Positions 42,129 to 52,733 are shown, counted from the stretch's first letter. The stretch: 64,000 bases of DNA from Schistocerca nitens (GCF_023898315.1 NC_064625.1:102720269-102784268); one strand, 5' to 3'. Notes: generated from the sequence alone by a model not told the origin. A program made the numbers and translations.

Positions 42129-43378
42129 CGAGGGTGAGTCAAATGAAAACCTTAAATTTTTTAAATATTATTTATTGTGCAGAAGTGGCACAAAGCTGTA
42201 TCACTTTTCAACGTAATCTCCCCCACGCTCAGTGCAAGTCCTCCAGCGCTTGCAAAGTGCATAAATTCCTTCAGAAAAAAATTCTTTTGGTAGACCGCGC
42301 AAACACTCATGCACTGCGTGGCGTACCTCTTCATCAGAACGGAACTTCTTTCCTCCCATTGCGTCTTTTGGTGGTCCATGTATGGTAGATGAGGAAGACA
42401 CTCAAAATGCAAAATGCAAAATGCAACTGTTTTACGAGCAGTGTGGGGCTTTGCATTGTTATGTTGCAAAAGAACATCTGCTGACAGCAATCCACGTCGC
42501 TTTGATTTGATTGCAGGGTGCAGATGATTTTTTAGGAGATCTGTGTATGATGCACTCGTGACAGTGGTCCCTCTAGGCATGTAATGCTCCAAAATGACGC
42601 ATTTTTCGTCTCAAAAGAGAGTCAGCATAAGCTTCCCTGCTGATGGTTCTGTTCCAATCTTCTTTGGCTTTGGTGATGAGGAATGGCGCCATTCCTTGCT
42701 CGCTCTCTTCGTTTCCGGTTGGTGGAAGTTAACCCAGGTTTCGTCCCCAGTAACGATCCTAGCAAGGAAGCCATCACCTTCTCGTTCAGAGCGCCGAAGA
42801 AGTTCTTCACAAGCATCAACACGTCGTTCTCTCATTTCAGGAGTCAGCTGCCGCGGCACCCATCTTGCAGACACTTTGTGAAACTGGAGCACATCATGCA
42901 CAGTGTGGTGTGCTGACCCATGACTAATCTGTAAACACGCTACAATGTTATTCAGTGTCACTCGGCGATTTTCCTTCACTATGACTTCAACTGCTGCCAT
43001 GTTCTGTAGAGTCAAAACTCGTTGTGCCTGACCTGAACGAGGAGCATCTTCCACTGAAGTCACACCATTCGTAGACTTGTTGCTGTGACAAACATGCATC
43101 ACCGTACTGAACCTGCATTCGTCGATGAATTTCAATATATTTCAAACCTTCAATACGCAAAAAGCGAATAACAGAACGCTGTTCTTTCCTGGTGCAAGTC
43201 GCAAGTGGGGCGGCCATCTTTATGCTGGTACTGCGACGGTATGTGTGCATCTGCACTATGCTGCCACCTACAGGCCATTCTGCAGGCTGTTTGTAGCACG
43301 CTTACCAACTTACAGGATAACGGCGCGAAATTTCGATTTGTTGTTTCAAATTTAAGGTTTTCATTTGACTCACACACG
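42129..43378 (-). mobile_element. Mariner inserted in the Penelope-like element
   Basis: TIRs CGAGGGTGAGTCAAATGAAA and inverse CGTGTGTGAGTCAAATGAAA. TA duplications are not visible (AG and TG flanks), probably decayed. 1250 bp. Confidence 0.88.
42161..43225 (-). pseudogene. Mariner transposase, inactivated
   Basis: MAAPLATCTRKEQRSVIRFL near 43217, HRRMQVQYGDACLSQQQVYE, RVTLNNIVACLQISHGSAHH, VSARWVPRQLTPEM, RIVTGDETWVNFHQ (first Asp intact), a frameshift at about 42600, then LLQHNNAKPHTA with Asn in place of the second Asp. The third block is rearranged (LPYMDHQKTQW), with SPDLAPSDYHLF lost. Confidence 0.9.
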
Positions 43379-43379
43379 C

Positions 43380-43990
43380 ACTTCAATGGTAAATTCTATT
43401 CTGGCGTTGTAGCTGTTGAAGTATGTTAGGAAGTCACCAAGAACTGTGGCTCCACTCCACGAAAGTATCATCGACGTACCTGTACCACACCTCAGGTTTG
43501 TAAGTCGCCGAGTCCAGTGCCTGTGCTTCGAAATGTTCCATGAAGAAGTTGGCCACCACCGGACTAAGCTGACTACCCATGGCGACGCCTTCCGGGTGTT
43601 CGTAGAAATTGCCACTCCACGTGAAATAACTCTTTGTGAGACCTGCATCGCAGAGCTTTGTGATGTCTTGCGAAAAAATGGAACCGATGTGCTCCAGAGC
43701 GTCAATGAGTGGCACTTTCGTAAACAAAGAAACGATATCAAAGCTGACCAGGATTTCGTTTGGTGCAAGTTTTAGTTTCTTCAGCTCCTCAATGAAATGT
43801 CCTGAGCCCTTAATGTATGTCTCGGTCTCCCCCACTTGTGGTTGGAACAGAGAGTCCAAGTGTTTTGCCAGTTCATACGTCGGTGAGCCAGGGGCGCTAA
43901 CAATCGATCTTAGGGGAACGTTGTTGTTATGGATCTTAGGTAATCCATACAGCCGAGGTGGTAGGGCTTCTGTGTTGCGTAGGTTTCTCT
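43380..43990 (-). pseudogene. Penelope-like reverse transcriptase fragment
   Basis: PPRLYGLPKIHNNNVPLRSI and SPTYELAKHLDSLFQPQVGE lead into LVSFDIVSLFTKVPL (catalytic Asp), EGVAMGSQLSPVVANFFMEH and VWYRYVDDTFVEW (catalytic YVDD). A frameshift follows, and the frame continues LTYFNSYNARIEFTIEV up to the mariner. Across the insertion it resumes RTKNLPFLDVLVTRDGENL at about 42125. Confidence 0.9.
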
Positions 43991-44013
43991 GCCACTCTGT
44001 GACAACCGTTCAG

Positions 44014-44075
44014 CTATCTTCAGGCGAGTGTCCGCCACAGTAGACTGCTAATCTACGGTGACGGAGACTCACCTG
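44014..44075. repeat. Palindrome at the Penelope-like junction
   Basis: cttcaggcgagtgtccgcca pairs with tgacggagactcacctgaag around a short centre (cagtagactgctaatctacgg). About 26-bp arms with four mismatches. Confidence 0.8.
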
Positions 44076-44104
44076 AAGATGGCTGGACGGCTGCCAGCCG
44101 AAAC
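44073..44104 (+). ncRNA. Hammerhead-ribozyme-like core motif
   Basis: CTGAAGA (44073-44079), perfect six-pair stem GGCTGG...CCAGCC, then GAAAC (44100-44104). This is the order of the conserved hammerhead core, as found in Penelope-like pseudo-LTRs. A cleavage-site GTC is possible at gaagtcaac further on, but stem I is not convincing, so activity is unproven. Confidence 0.4.
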
Positions 44105-44797
44105 ATTGAAGCAAGAAGTCAACATGATCCGTCTGCGATTCCGAAACCTCATAGACTATTCAGTACGCCGACAAAACTTCAAGAAGACACTTTTGTGATC
44201 GTTTGCATGGGAGAATACACGCGTGTGTTGCCGCCAGAGGGTTATGCACTGCGTATTAATGCGTCTGTTTGGACAGGATTTACCGCAACACGAGTGTTTC
44301 ATTTGGGCTGAATTTGTTACCCTATACGCCTACAATGATGGATTAATTGTCACATGTCTTGCCTGTAAAATGATCTACATAAAATATCAATGTCCTCATT
44401 CCACTATGCAGATGAAGGTTGTCCATATCCGCAAGTGCAAATACGTTTCATGCATTTCATAACAGCTGTAATCGCAGCACTGCCTATTCCTTCGAAAGGC
44501 ATGCACTGCAGTATCTTCTAAATTATGATGTTGACGTTGAGAGAGTTGCATTTTTTCAGGCAGTTTATTGTTAAGGAACCACGATAGCAATATCACTACA
44601 CATTTAGTAATAAAGACCAGTCTCGTTCGAAAGAACCTCATAAGATTTTAGTGCCGACAGTCTTCTAAACCTTGCAAGATTCAGGGGAAGGAGAGGTGAC
44701 CTAGCCGCTATTACTACTACCGCTACTACTACAAGAAAGGAAAATATTGTATAATGGAGCCACTTGCATTATTTGTAACAGATGTTCGAAATGTAAA
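44105..44797. other. Intron, nothing recognised
   Basis: 44105-44200 may still be Penelope-related. No other feature is seen. Confidence 0.4.
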
Positions 44798-44874
44798 CAC
44801 TATTGGCCATATTACTACACCAAGAAGAAATGCAGATGATAAACGGGTATTCCTTGGACAAATATATTATACTA

Positions 44875-46295
44875 CACTCGAGGAAATGGAAAAAAGAACA
44901 CATTGACAGCGGTGTGTCAGACCCACCATACTTGCTCCGGACACTGCGAGAGGGCTGTACAAGCATTGATCACACGCACGGCACAGCGGACACACCAGGA
45001 ACCGCGGTGTTGGCCGCCGAATGGCGCTAGCTGCGCACCATTTGTGCACCGCCGCCGTCAGTGTCAGCCAGTTTGCCGTGGCATACGGAGCTCCATCGCA
45101 GTCTTTAACACTGGTAGCATGCCGCGACAGCGTGGACGTGAACCGTATGTGCAGTTGACGGACTTTGAGCGAGGGCGTATAGTGGGCATGCAGGTGGCCG
45201 GGTGGACGTACCGCCGAATTGCTCAACACGTGGGGCGTGAGGTCTCCACAGTACATCGATGTTGTCGCCAGTGGTCGGCGGAAGGTGCACGTGCCCGTCG
45301 ACCTGGGACCGGACCGCAGCGACGCACGGATGCACGCCAAGACCGTAGGATCCTACACAGTGCCGTAGGGGACCGCACCGCCACTTCCCAGCAAATTAGG
45401 GACACTGTTGCTCCTGGGGTATCGGCGAGGACCATTCGCAACCGTCTCCATGAAGCTGGGCTACGGCCCGCACACCGTTAGGCCGTCTTCCGCTCACGCC
45501 CCAACATCGTGCAGCCCGCCTCCAGTGGTGTCGCGACAGGCGTGAATGGAGGGACGAATGGAGACGTGTCGTCTTCAGCGATGAGAGTCGCTTCTGCCTT
45601 GGTGCCAATGATGGTCGTATGCGTGTTTGGCGCCGTGCAGGTGAGCGCCACAATCAGGACTGCATACGACCGAGGCACACAGGGCCAACACCCGGCATCA
45701 TGGTGTGGGGAGCGATCTCCTACACTGGCCGTACACCACTGGTGATCGTCGAGGGGACACTGAATAGTGCACGGTACATCCAAACCGTCATCGAACCCAT
45801 CGTTCTACCATTCCTAGACCGGCAAGGGAACTTGCTGTTCCAACAGGACAATGCACCTCCGCATGTATCCCGTTCCACCCAACGTGCTCTAGAAGGTGTA
45901 AGTCAACTACCCTGGCCAGCAAGATCTCCGGATCTGTCCCCCATTGAGCATGTTCGGGACTGGATGAAGCGTCGTCTCACGCGGTCTGCACGTCCAGCAC
46001 GAACGCTGGTCCAACTGAGGCGCCAGGTGGAAAGGGCATGGCAAGCCGTTCCACAGGACTACATCCAGCATCTCTACGATCGTCTCCATGGGAGAATAGC
46101 AGCCTGCATTGCTGCGAAAGGTGGATATACACTGTACTAGTGCCGACATTGTGCATGCTCTGTTGCCTGTGTCTATGTGCCTGTGGTTCTGTCAGTGTGA
46201 TCATGTGATGTATCTGCCCCCAGGAATGTGTCAATAAAGTTTCCTCTTCCTGGGACAATGAATTCACGGTGTTCTTATTTCAATTTCCAGGAGTG
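44875..46295 (+). mobile_element. Tc1-1 copy 2, nested in Tc1-2
   Basis: TIR CACTCGAGGAAATGGAAAAA and inverse CACTCCTGGAAATTGAAATA, TA on both sides (44873-44874, 46296-46297). 1421 bp, differing from copy 1 by scattered substitutions and one deleted base. Confidence 0.95.
45119..46140 (+). pseudogene. Tc1-1 transposase with a single frameshift
   Basis: It starts MPRQRGREPYVQLTDFERG like copy 1. One base is missing at about 45467 (ctacggcccgc against ctacggtcccgc), which shifts the frame after HEAGL. The remainder is open downstream from 45470 to the stop at 46138 in the corrected frame, with FQQDNAPPH and SPIEHVRD, so the 32-residue spacing between the second Asp and Glu is shared with copy 1. 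Confidence 0.93.
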
Positions 46296-46311
46296 TAGAA
46301 CTGACATGTGA

Positions 46312-47056
46312 TTACATTTTCACGCAATTTGGGTGCATAGAACCTGCGAAATCAGTGCCCCGAACAACCACCTCTGGCCGTAATAACGACCTTGATACGC
46401 CTGGGCATTGTGTCAAACAGAGCTTGGATGGCGTGTACAGGTACAGCTGCCCATGCAGCTTCAGCACGATATCACAGTTCATTAAGACTAGTGACTGGCG
46501 CATTGTGACGAGCCAGTTGCTCAGCCACCATTGACCAGACTCTTTCATCATGATGCTATAAACAGAACCTGGACTCATGCAAAAAAATGACGTTTTGCCA
46601 TTCGTGCACCCACGTTCGTCGTCGAGTACACCATTGCAGGCGCTCCTGTCTGTGATGCAGCGTCAAGGGTGAAAGCAGCCACGGTCGCCGAGCTGATAGT
46701 CCATGCTGCTGCGAACGTCGTCGAACTGTTCGTGCAGATGGTTGTTGTCTTGCAAACGTTCCCATCTGTTGACTCAGGGATCGAGACGTGGCTGCACGAT
46801 CCGTTACAGCCATGCGGATAAGATGCATGTCGTCTCGACTGCTAGTGATACGAGGTCGTTGGGATCGAGCACGGCGTTCCGTATTACCCTCCTGAACCCA
46901 CCGATTCCATATTCTGCTAACAGTCATTGGATCTCGACCAACGGGAGCAGCAATGTCGCGATACGATAAACCGCAATCGCGATAGGCTACAATCCGACCT
47001 TTATCAAAGTCGGAAACGTGATGGTACGCATTTCTTCTCATTACGCGAGGCATCAC
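46312..47056 (-). pseudogene. Tc1-2 transposase, middle deleted
   Basis: MMPRVMRRNAYHHVSDFDKG starts at 47056. The HTH contains GLSYRDIAAPVGRDPMTVSR, a second HTH ATSRSLSQQMGTFARQ, then VHEWQNVIFLHESRFCL, where the first catalytic Asp reads His. The sequence then jumps at about 46555 to ESGQWWLSNWL-like C-terminal sequence, so the second catalytic block is deleted. This copy gives the best N-terminus of the family. Confidence 0.88.
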
Positions 47057-47284
47057 AAGAACGTTTCACCAGGCAATATCGGCCATCTGCTGTTTGTGTA
47101 TTAGATATCGGTTGGAAACTTTCCTCATGTCAGCACGTTGTAGATGTCGCCACCGGCGCCAATCTTGTGTGAATGCTCTGAAAAGCTACTCATTTGCATA
47201 TCACAGTACCTCCTTCCTGTCGACTAAATTTCGAGTCTGTAGCACGTCATCCTCGTAATGTAGCAATTTTGATGGCCAGTAGTG

Positions 47285-47416
47285 TATATAATGTGCATCA
47301 GAAAACTCATCGAGGACTTGTCCATTGTGTGATACAGATTTCTAAATTTATCTCGCCGTTTAAGTATAACAACTGAAAAAATCTTTAATCTGGGGCAAAC
47401 GTAAACATTCGGCTAG
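47285..47416. other. Short intron spacer
   Basis: AT-rich spacer between two Tc1-2 copies. Nothing recognised. Confidence 0.4.
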
Positions 47417-48104
47417 GCCATTTTTTCGGATGAATCCAGGTTCTGTTTACAGCACATGACGGTCGCATCCGTGTTTGGGGACATCACGGTGAGCGCACAT
47501 TGGAAGCGTGTATTCTCATCTCCATACTGGCGTATCACCCGGCGTGATGGTATGGTGTACCATTGGTTACACGTCTCGGTCACCTCTTGTTCGCATTGAC
47601 GGTATTTTGAACAGTGGACGTTACATTTCAGATGTGTTACGACCTGTGGCACTACCCTTCATTCGATCCCTATATTTCAGCAGGATAATGCACGACCGCA
47701 TGTTGCAGGTCCTGTGCGGGCCTTTCTGGATACAGAAAATGTTCGACTGCTGCTCTGGACAGCACATTCTCCATACCTCTCACCAATTGATAACGTCTGG
47801 TCAATGGTGGCCGAGCAACTGGCTCGTCACAATACGCCAGTCACTACTCTTGATGAACTGTGTAAACTACATGGGCACCTGTACCTGTACACGCCATCCA
47901 AGCTCTGACTCAATGCCCAGGCGTATCAAGGCCGTTATTACGGCCAGAGGAGGTTGTTCTGGTTACTGATTTCTCCGGATCTGTGCACCCAAATTGTGTG
48001 AAAATGTAATCATATGTCAGTTCTAGTATAATGTATTTGTCCAATGAGTACCCATTTATCATCTGCATTTCATCTTGGTGTAGCAATTTTAATGGCCAGT
48101 AGTG
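47417..48104 (+). mobile_element. Tc1-2 copy, 5' truncated, just upstream of exon d
   Basis: It starts inside the transposase (FSDESRFCLQH region) and ends with the right terminus gatggccagtagtg-type TIR followed by TA (48105-48106). It reads FQQDNARPHVAGPVRAFLD in pieces and SPIDNVWSMVAEQLARHNTP, with Asp in place of the family's catalytic Glu. Frameshifts are near 47455 and 47670. It ends 123 bp before exon d. Confidence 0.88.
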
Positions 48105-48227
48105 TATCACTGGTCGGGTGTTCCGTAGCAGTCTTCCACAGCAAGTGCCAAGCAACGTAGTGCTGCTGCCTGCCAGCGGGGTGTCACGTGACGGCAGTGT
48201 GGTGACCGGCGCTTCGTCGTGTTGCAG

Positions 48228-48467
48228 ATTCGCGTGCGGCCGCGTCCTGGTGCGGCCGATAGGGGCGCTGCGGAAGGAGGGGGTGGGCCAGGCGCACGCC
48301 TGCTTCTACCCCTACCAGGAGCGCGCGCCCTGCGGCGACGACCCCGGCGGGGGCGGCGGGGGCGGCGCCGGGGGCGGCGTGGGCGTGGGCGGGCTGGCGC
48401 GGCTGCGCGCCTCCTCCAGCGACAGCCTGCGCACGCCCACCTCCAAAGACGACCTCTCCCCCGGCAG
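48228..48467 (+). CDS. nAChRα1-like: nAChR alpha exon d: glycine-rich M3-M4 loop segment
   Basis: The acceptor is gtcgtgttgcag|a and the donor is ccggcag|gtcagt. The first base completes Arg with the AG of exon c, and 79 codons follow: FACGRVLVRPIGALRK, then a Cys-containing stretch (HACFYPYQERAPCGDD), then a glycine tract with a run of seven Gly interrupted further on by A and V, then LARLRASSSDSLRTPTSKDD with a dense Ser/Thr patch that could be phosphorylated. M3-M4 loops are the variable part of nAChRs, so identity here rests on exact frame and phase continuity with exon c and on extreme GC content and coding bias. RVLVR resembles a motif I recall from insect alpha1-type loops. The exon is 240 nt, phase 2 on both sides. 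Confidence 0.85.
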
Positions 48468-49459
48468 GTCAGTGAGCGGCTCCCACCACTACAGGGGTGT
48501 ACGACGGCGCTGCGACCGCCAGCCTGTATACTGTGAAGATAATGAATAGAAATAGAGTAGAAATAGTCATATCTTCCCGACAAGTGTCCTTAAATGAACT
48601 CGTGACCTTACATGACCACATATTTACAAATGGCAGAAAAATAACGCTATATTTATATTAACGCCAGTAAAATTATTTAATGAGAGGAAAAACAATGGGA
48701 TAAATAACTTGCAGACCGATATGACTGAACGGAAAATGAATATTGATTCCCATGAGTTACAACTAAATTGTGAAACCAGGCAAAGAACTAGCATCCTCAC
48801 ATAGATTGCGATTTGAAAGTACCTCGCGTGAATAAATCTGAAAAACGACTCAACGTATAACTAAGCGAAGACTGCTGAAATAAGTAACCATGTTACCATA
48901 GTGCTGGACGACGCCAGTTCATTGTGCGCACTTCAATCTGACACCGCAAAGCGTCTGTACTATTGAGTCCGGCGCGACCAAACAGGGAAGCGAAGAGGCG
49001 TGTCTGTGTCCACAAGCCGTCGAGTTTTGCTGACTGACCCTCCGTGTCAGGCGACACGATTGGCTGGCTAATCTGCTTGAGCGACTTGCTCAGGACATGC
49101 TTTTATAGTTCTCAGCCATAGAGTGTAAGTATCTATGGAATGAGCATTCGGATGCGCGGAACAAGAAACCTGTCCGCAACTTCTACTGCTGCTCAAGTCA
49201 CGTGGTATTGGGACGACGATGTTAGTCCTTATAGCGTTTGGCGTATTTTGAGTGTTATTACTTCGCTAGAACAGACAGATACTATCCTGAAACTCTGTAT
49301 ATGCATTTTATAAACATCTCAACAATTTTATACCTGGAACTTAAATAGTTTTAAAGCTGTGAAGGGCAAGTGTATTGTTCTTTTTCGCCACAGTATCATA
49401 GCTCACTTCCGCTTTACTTACGTTTTTTTCGGATGCGAGAAAAGAAGTGACAGCGAAGA
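48468..49459. other. Intron after exon d, nothing recognised
   Basis: About 1 kb of mixed sequence between the exon and the hAT element, with no repeat I recognise. Confidence 0.45.
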
Positions 49460-49596
49460 TAGTGTGACCATATTTTCTTCGGACAAAGTGGGACTTTCAC
49501 ACATTTTCTTGGCCAAAAAGTCCGACAACTTTTATTTCTCGTTAAATATCACTTTTAATGCTAACATTTCTTCTTCCTCTGTAAATATAGCCTTCA

Positions 49597-49721
<125 letters not shown>

Positions 49722-50034
49722 AACCAAACAAAGAATGGAAAGACTGGAAAGAAATACATTTCAAGTTTTCAGAAATTTACTGATTAAGAAATGTTACATT
49801 TATAACACAGAATGTAGAAAGACATACAGTAACAATCACTACAAAAAAAAGTTCTTAGTGAACACAAGAAACTTATGGTTTTGTGGATTCCACACTGCAA
49901 TCATATTTCTTCGAAGATGAAATTTCATTCAGCAATTCAGGTTTGCCTCATAGGTATGAATAGAAGTCAGTGCAGCTGTATTTAGTGAAGTTTAAACAGG
50001 TCAGTAAAATACACTTAACGCTCCTCACCGTAAA

Positions 50035-51930
50035 TCAATTCCTCTCATCTGTCCACTGTGACGATAGTAAGCTGAAAACTCTTTCAACATTTGCATTTTG
50101 GGCAGGGAGTGAAAAGAAGTACTGCGCTATATTAAGCGATTCTTTGAACTGTTCATTACACTGGCAAGATCTGAAAAACCTACACCATTTTTCATGTGCC
50201 ATCAACTGATTCCATTGTTCACTGTTTGTTTCCACTTGTTGTTTTACAAATGACTCTATATGAACTATTTCATCAAATAAGAGGCTGTCATTTATTATAA
50301 TGCCGTTTTCATTTAGCCACATTAAAGTATTTTCAACTACAAACCATTCTGGTGGTTCTGCGAGCATCATCCATGAGAATACAGAAAACTCAGCTATCTC
50401 TGTAATCATGAGGATAAATAATCTACTGAAGCATCATAAAACGTTGATATTGCTATGTCAAATCTCTTAACAGACTGGTCATCACAATCATTCAGCAGTT
50501 TTTTTACACTTAGTGGTACAAAATGTTCATGTTTCCTTTAATTTAGACTTGTCAAAGCTTTATTTAAGACTTCTAATACTTCACATACGGAATTATTCTG
50601 TTTCTCAATGCTCAGAATGGATTGTTGGAAAACACTCATTTGTGAATGTACAAAAACTAAATAACATTCATTCGCTACGGTCGCAGGTTCGAATCCTGCC
50701 TCGGGCATGGATGTTTGTGATGTCCTTAGGTTAGTTAGGTTTAACTAGTTCTAAGTTCTAGGGGACTAATGACCTCAGCAGTTGAGTCCCATAGTGCTCA
50801 GAGCCATTTGAACCATTTTAACATTCATTTATAGGATCAGTGAAAAAACTCTTTAAGATTGCAGGGCACATTGAGTTAGACTGTGACAAAAAGTAAGACT
50901 TCAAAGGTTCATACATTTTCAAGATCCTTTCTATGGCTGGCAACAATGAAAGCCACCTTGTTTTGGAAAAGGAAAGTAAATTTTTGTAAGTGACACCAAC
51001 AAATTCACAGAATTCAGTGAGTTCTGCAAACACGAATAGAAAAAATATGAAAATGGTTGTACAACTTCATGACAATGCAGCCAAATGTCAACAGGTAAAA
51101 CATCACAAGCACTTTGAAGTTTGTTTATGAACAACATGTGCTGGACAACCTATGCCAACAATGTTAGAGCTCTTTAATTTTTTTTTTCAGATGTGTGTGA
51201 ACATTATTACCCTCTTTCTTCATTAACCCCCCAAAATTACAGTTAGTATTGTCTGCACCAAATGCAACACACTTTTTGAGATGATACTGAATGACTGAAC
51301 ATGAGAAAGAAAATTGGAAATTGTTTCTGACTTATCGTTCTGCAATTCATGAAGATCAAGCAATTTCGTCTGCAGTCCACCCTCACTTACAGAAAAATAA
51401 TGAACTATCACAGGAAAAATTTTCTGATGCCCATGGTTGCTAGCATCAGTAGATATTGAAAAGTATTTTGCACTGTTTTCAGCAGCTATTACCTGTTTCT
51501 GGGAATGCGGGGCTATAATATTGTTGACAATTGCTTCAGACTTTGTTGTTCTACACGAAACATTTTCTGCAATCTTAGAATCAGGAATTGTTTAGTTGAA
51601 CACTGCAGTCATTAGAACAATAGCTTTGGTGGTGTTTAACAACATGGAATGACAGGGTTCCTTCTGCTGCAGCTAGGTTTTCTGTTCCTGTGTATTTGAA
51701 GTTACAAAATATCTCGTCATTTTTGGAGAGGAACCTGCCGATCGAAGATTCTTCCTGTGTTTCTCTGATTCCATATGATGCTTGAGATCTGCAGCACCAC
51801 CATGAGACGCGGATACAGCACAGTTACATACGTTACATTTTGCTGAAGAGTCATTGTCTGTAGCAGTGAAGCAAGGAAATTTCCTCTGAAGCTCTTCCGA
51901 AAACTCTGATTTTCGTTTCGGCATCGCCAC
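50035..51930 (-). pseudogene. hAT transposase with N-terminal zinc finger, degraded
   Basis: It starts MAMPKRKSEFSEELQRKFPC at 51930. CNVCNC followed by HHMESEKHRK is a C2H2-type (BED-like) finger for DNA binding. Middle pieces are at 51411-51223 and 51137-50818 (FCEFVGVTYKNLLSFSKTRW is the hAT TRW-type block). The C-terminus 50409-50035 has SLPAQNANVERVFSLLSSQW followed by TDERN, the dimerisation domain. Several stops and shifts occur, and SINE-A interrupts it at 50673. One defect aside, the finger is well preserved. Confidence 0.87.
50673..50818 (+). mobile_element. SINE-A copy, 5' truncated, nested in hAT
   Basis: It starts in the B box (cgctacggtcgcaggttcga) and ends gaaccatttt. TSD taacattcatt (50662-50672 and 50819-50829). 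Confidence 0.93.
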
Positions 51931-52124
51931 GACGTGCTAGCGATTCACGAAACTGACACTAAGTGCTGACAACAATGGCAAGCAAAAGCAAAGAAAATAA
52001 GAATACGCACCGATTATAGTGCTTAAGCTGTACATTATCAGGGGTACCACCGTACAGAATGTCAGTTTCAATTGACAGTTTATAAAATCGACACTCAGAA
52101 AATATTTTTACCACTTTGTAAATG

Positions 52125-52733
52125 AAACTTCCTGGCAGATTAAAACTGTGTGCCCGACCGAGACTCGAACTCGGGACCTTTGCCTCTCGCGGGCAAGTGC
52201 TCTACCAGCAGGAGAGCTTCTGTAAAGTTTGGAAGGTAGGAGACGAGATACTGGCAGAAGTAAAGCTGTGAGGACTGAACATGAGTCGTGGTTGGGTAGC
52301 TCAGATGGTAGAGCACTTGCCCGCGAAAGGCAAAGGTCCCGAGTTCGAGTCTCGGTCGGGCACACAGTTTTAATCTGCCAGGAAGTTTCATATCAGCGCA
52401 CACTCCGCTGCAGAGTGAAAATCTCATTCTGGAAACATCCCCCAGGCTGTGGCTAAGCCATGTCTCCGCTATATCCTTTCTTTCAGGAGTGCTAGTTCTG
52501 CAAGGTTCGCAGGAGAGCTTCTGTTAAGTTTGGAAGGTAGGAGACGAGGTATTGCCAGAAGTAAAGCTGTGAGTACCGGCTGTGAGTCGTGCTTCGGTAG
52601 CTCAGATGGTAGAGCACTTGCCCGCGAAAGGCAAAGGTCCCGAGTTCGAGTCTCGGTCGGGCACACAGTTTTAATCTGCCAGGAAGTTTCATATCAGCGC
52701 ACACTCCGCTGCAGAGTGAAAATCTCATTCTGG
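52125..52733 (+). mobile_element. Composite tRNA-like retroposon with one 13-bp TSD
   Basis: One duplication, cactttgtaaatg (52112-52124 and 52734-52746), encloses three blocks: an inverted tRNA-like unit (52125-52215), a forward unit (52216-52434) and a second forward unit with its leader (52435-52733). The forward tRNA-like parts share gggtagctcagatggtagag and gagttcgagtctcggtcggg. A single TSD means the whole array inserted as one piece. Confidence 0.9.

Larger units (their letters stand above)
41105..44030 (-). mobile_element. Penelope-like element, split by a mariner
   Basis: Minus strand: RT at 43990-43385, continuing after the mariner at 42128-41162 with the GIY-YIG endonuclease. The terminal region at 41105-41200 (inverted GCCAGCCAC...GGCGAAACGTC) resembles the hammerhead-bearing pseudo-LTR of this group. 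It has frameshifts; the full N-terminus is not seen. Confidence 0.88.
44798..47284 (-). mobile_element. Tc1-2 copy hosting Tc1-1 copy 2
   Basis: TIRs CACTATTGGCCATATTACTA and inverse CACTACTGGCCATCAAAATT; TA follows the right end. Tc1-1 copy 2 sits in the left terminal region. The middle of the transposase is deleted. Confidence 0.92.
11260..48467 (+). other. nAChRα1-like: Partial nAChR alpha-subunit gene (four exons visible)
   Basis: The gene spans the window from before its left edge to beyond its right edge. The visible exons are 169, 137, 147 and 240 nt, and their phases join exactly: phase 2 into exon a, 0 between a and b, 2 between b and c, 2 between c and d, and 2 out of d. The spliced product reads without a stop from loop C to the M3-M4 loop. 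nAChRs are pentameric cation channels of the Cys-loop family at insect cholinergic synapses. The adjacent cysteines in exon a mark an alpha subunit. The exon c ending [15 protein letters not shown] resembles what I recall of the insect alpha1 group, so the subtype is inference. The 5' exons (signal peptide, loops A, B, D, E, F and the Cys-loop) and the 3' exons (rest of the loop, M4) are not in the window. Confidence 0.93.

Noticed and set aside
44867..45340. 157-codon minus-strand protein
   Set aside because: Complement of Tc1-1 copy 2. The identical shadow occurs opposite copy 1.
48219..48536. Alternative + frame through exon d (Arg/Ala-rich)
   Set aside because: It does not continue the phase of exon c and reads low-complexity GARR-type sequence.
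48107..48583. 158-codon minus-strand Arg/Pro-rich frame
   Set aside because: Complement of the GC-rich receptor exon d. The + strand has splice sites and phase continuity.
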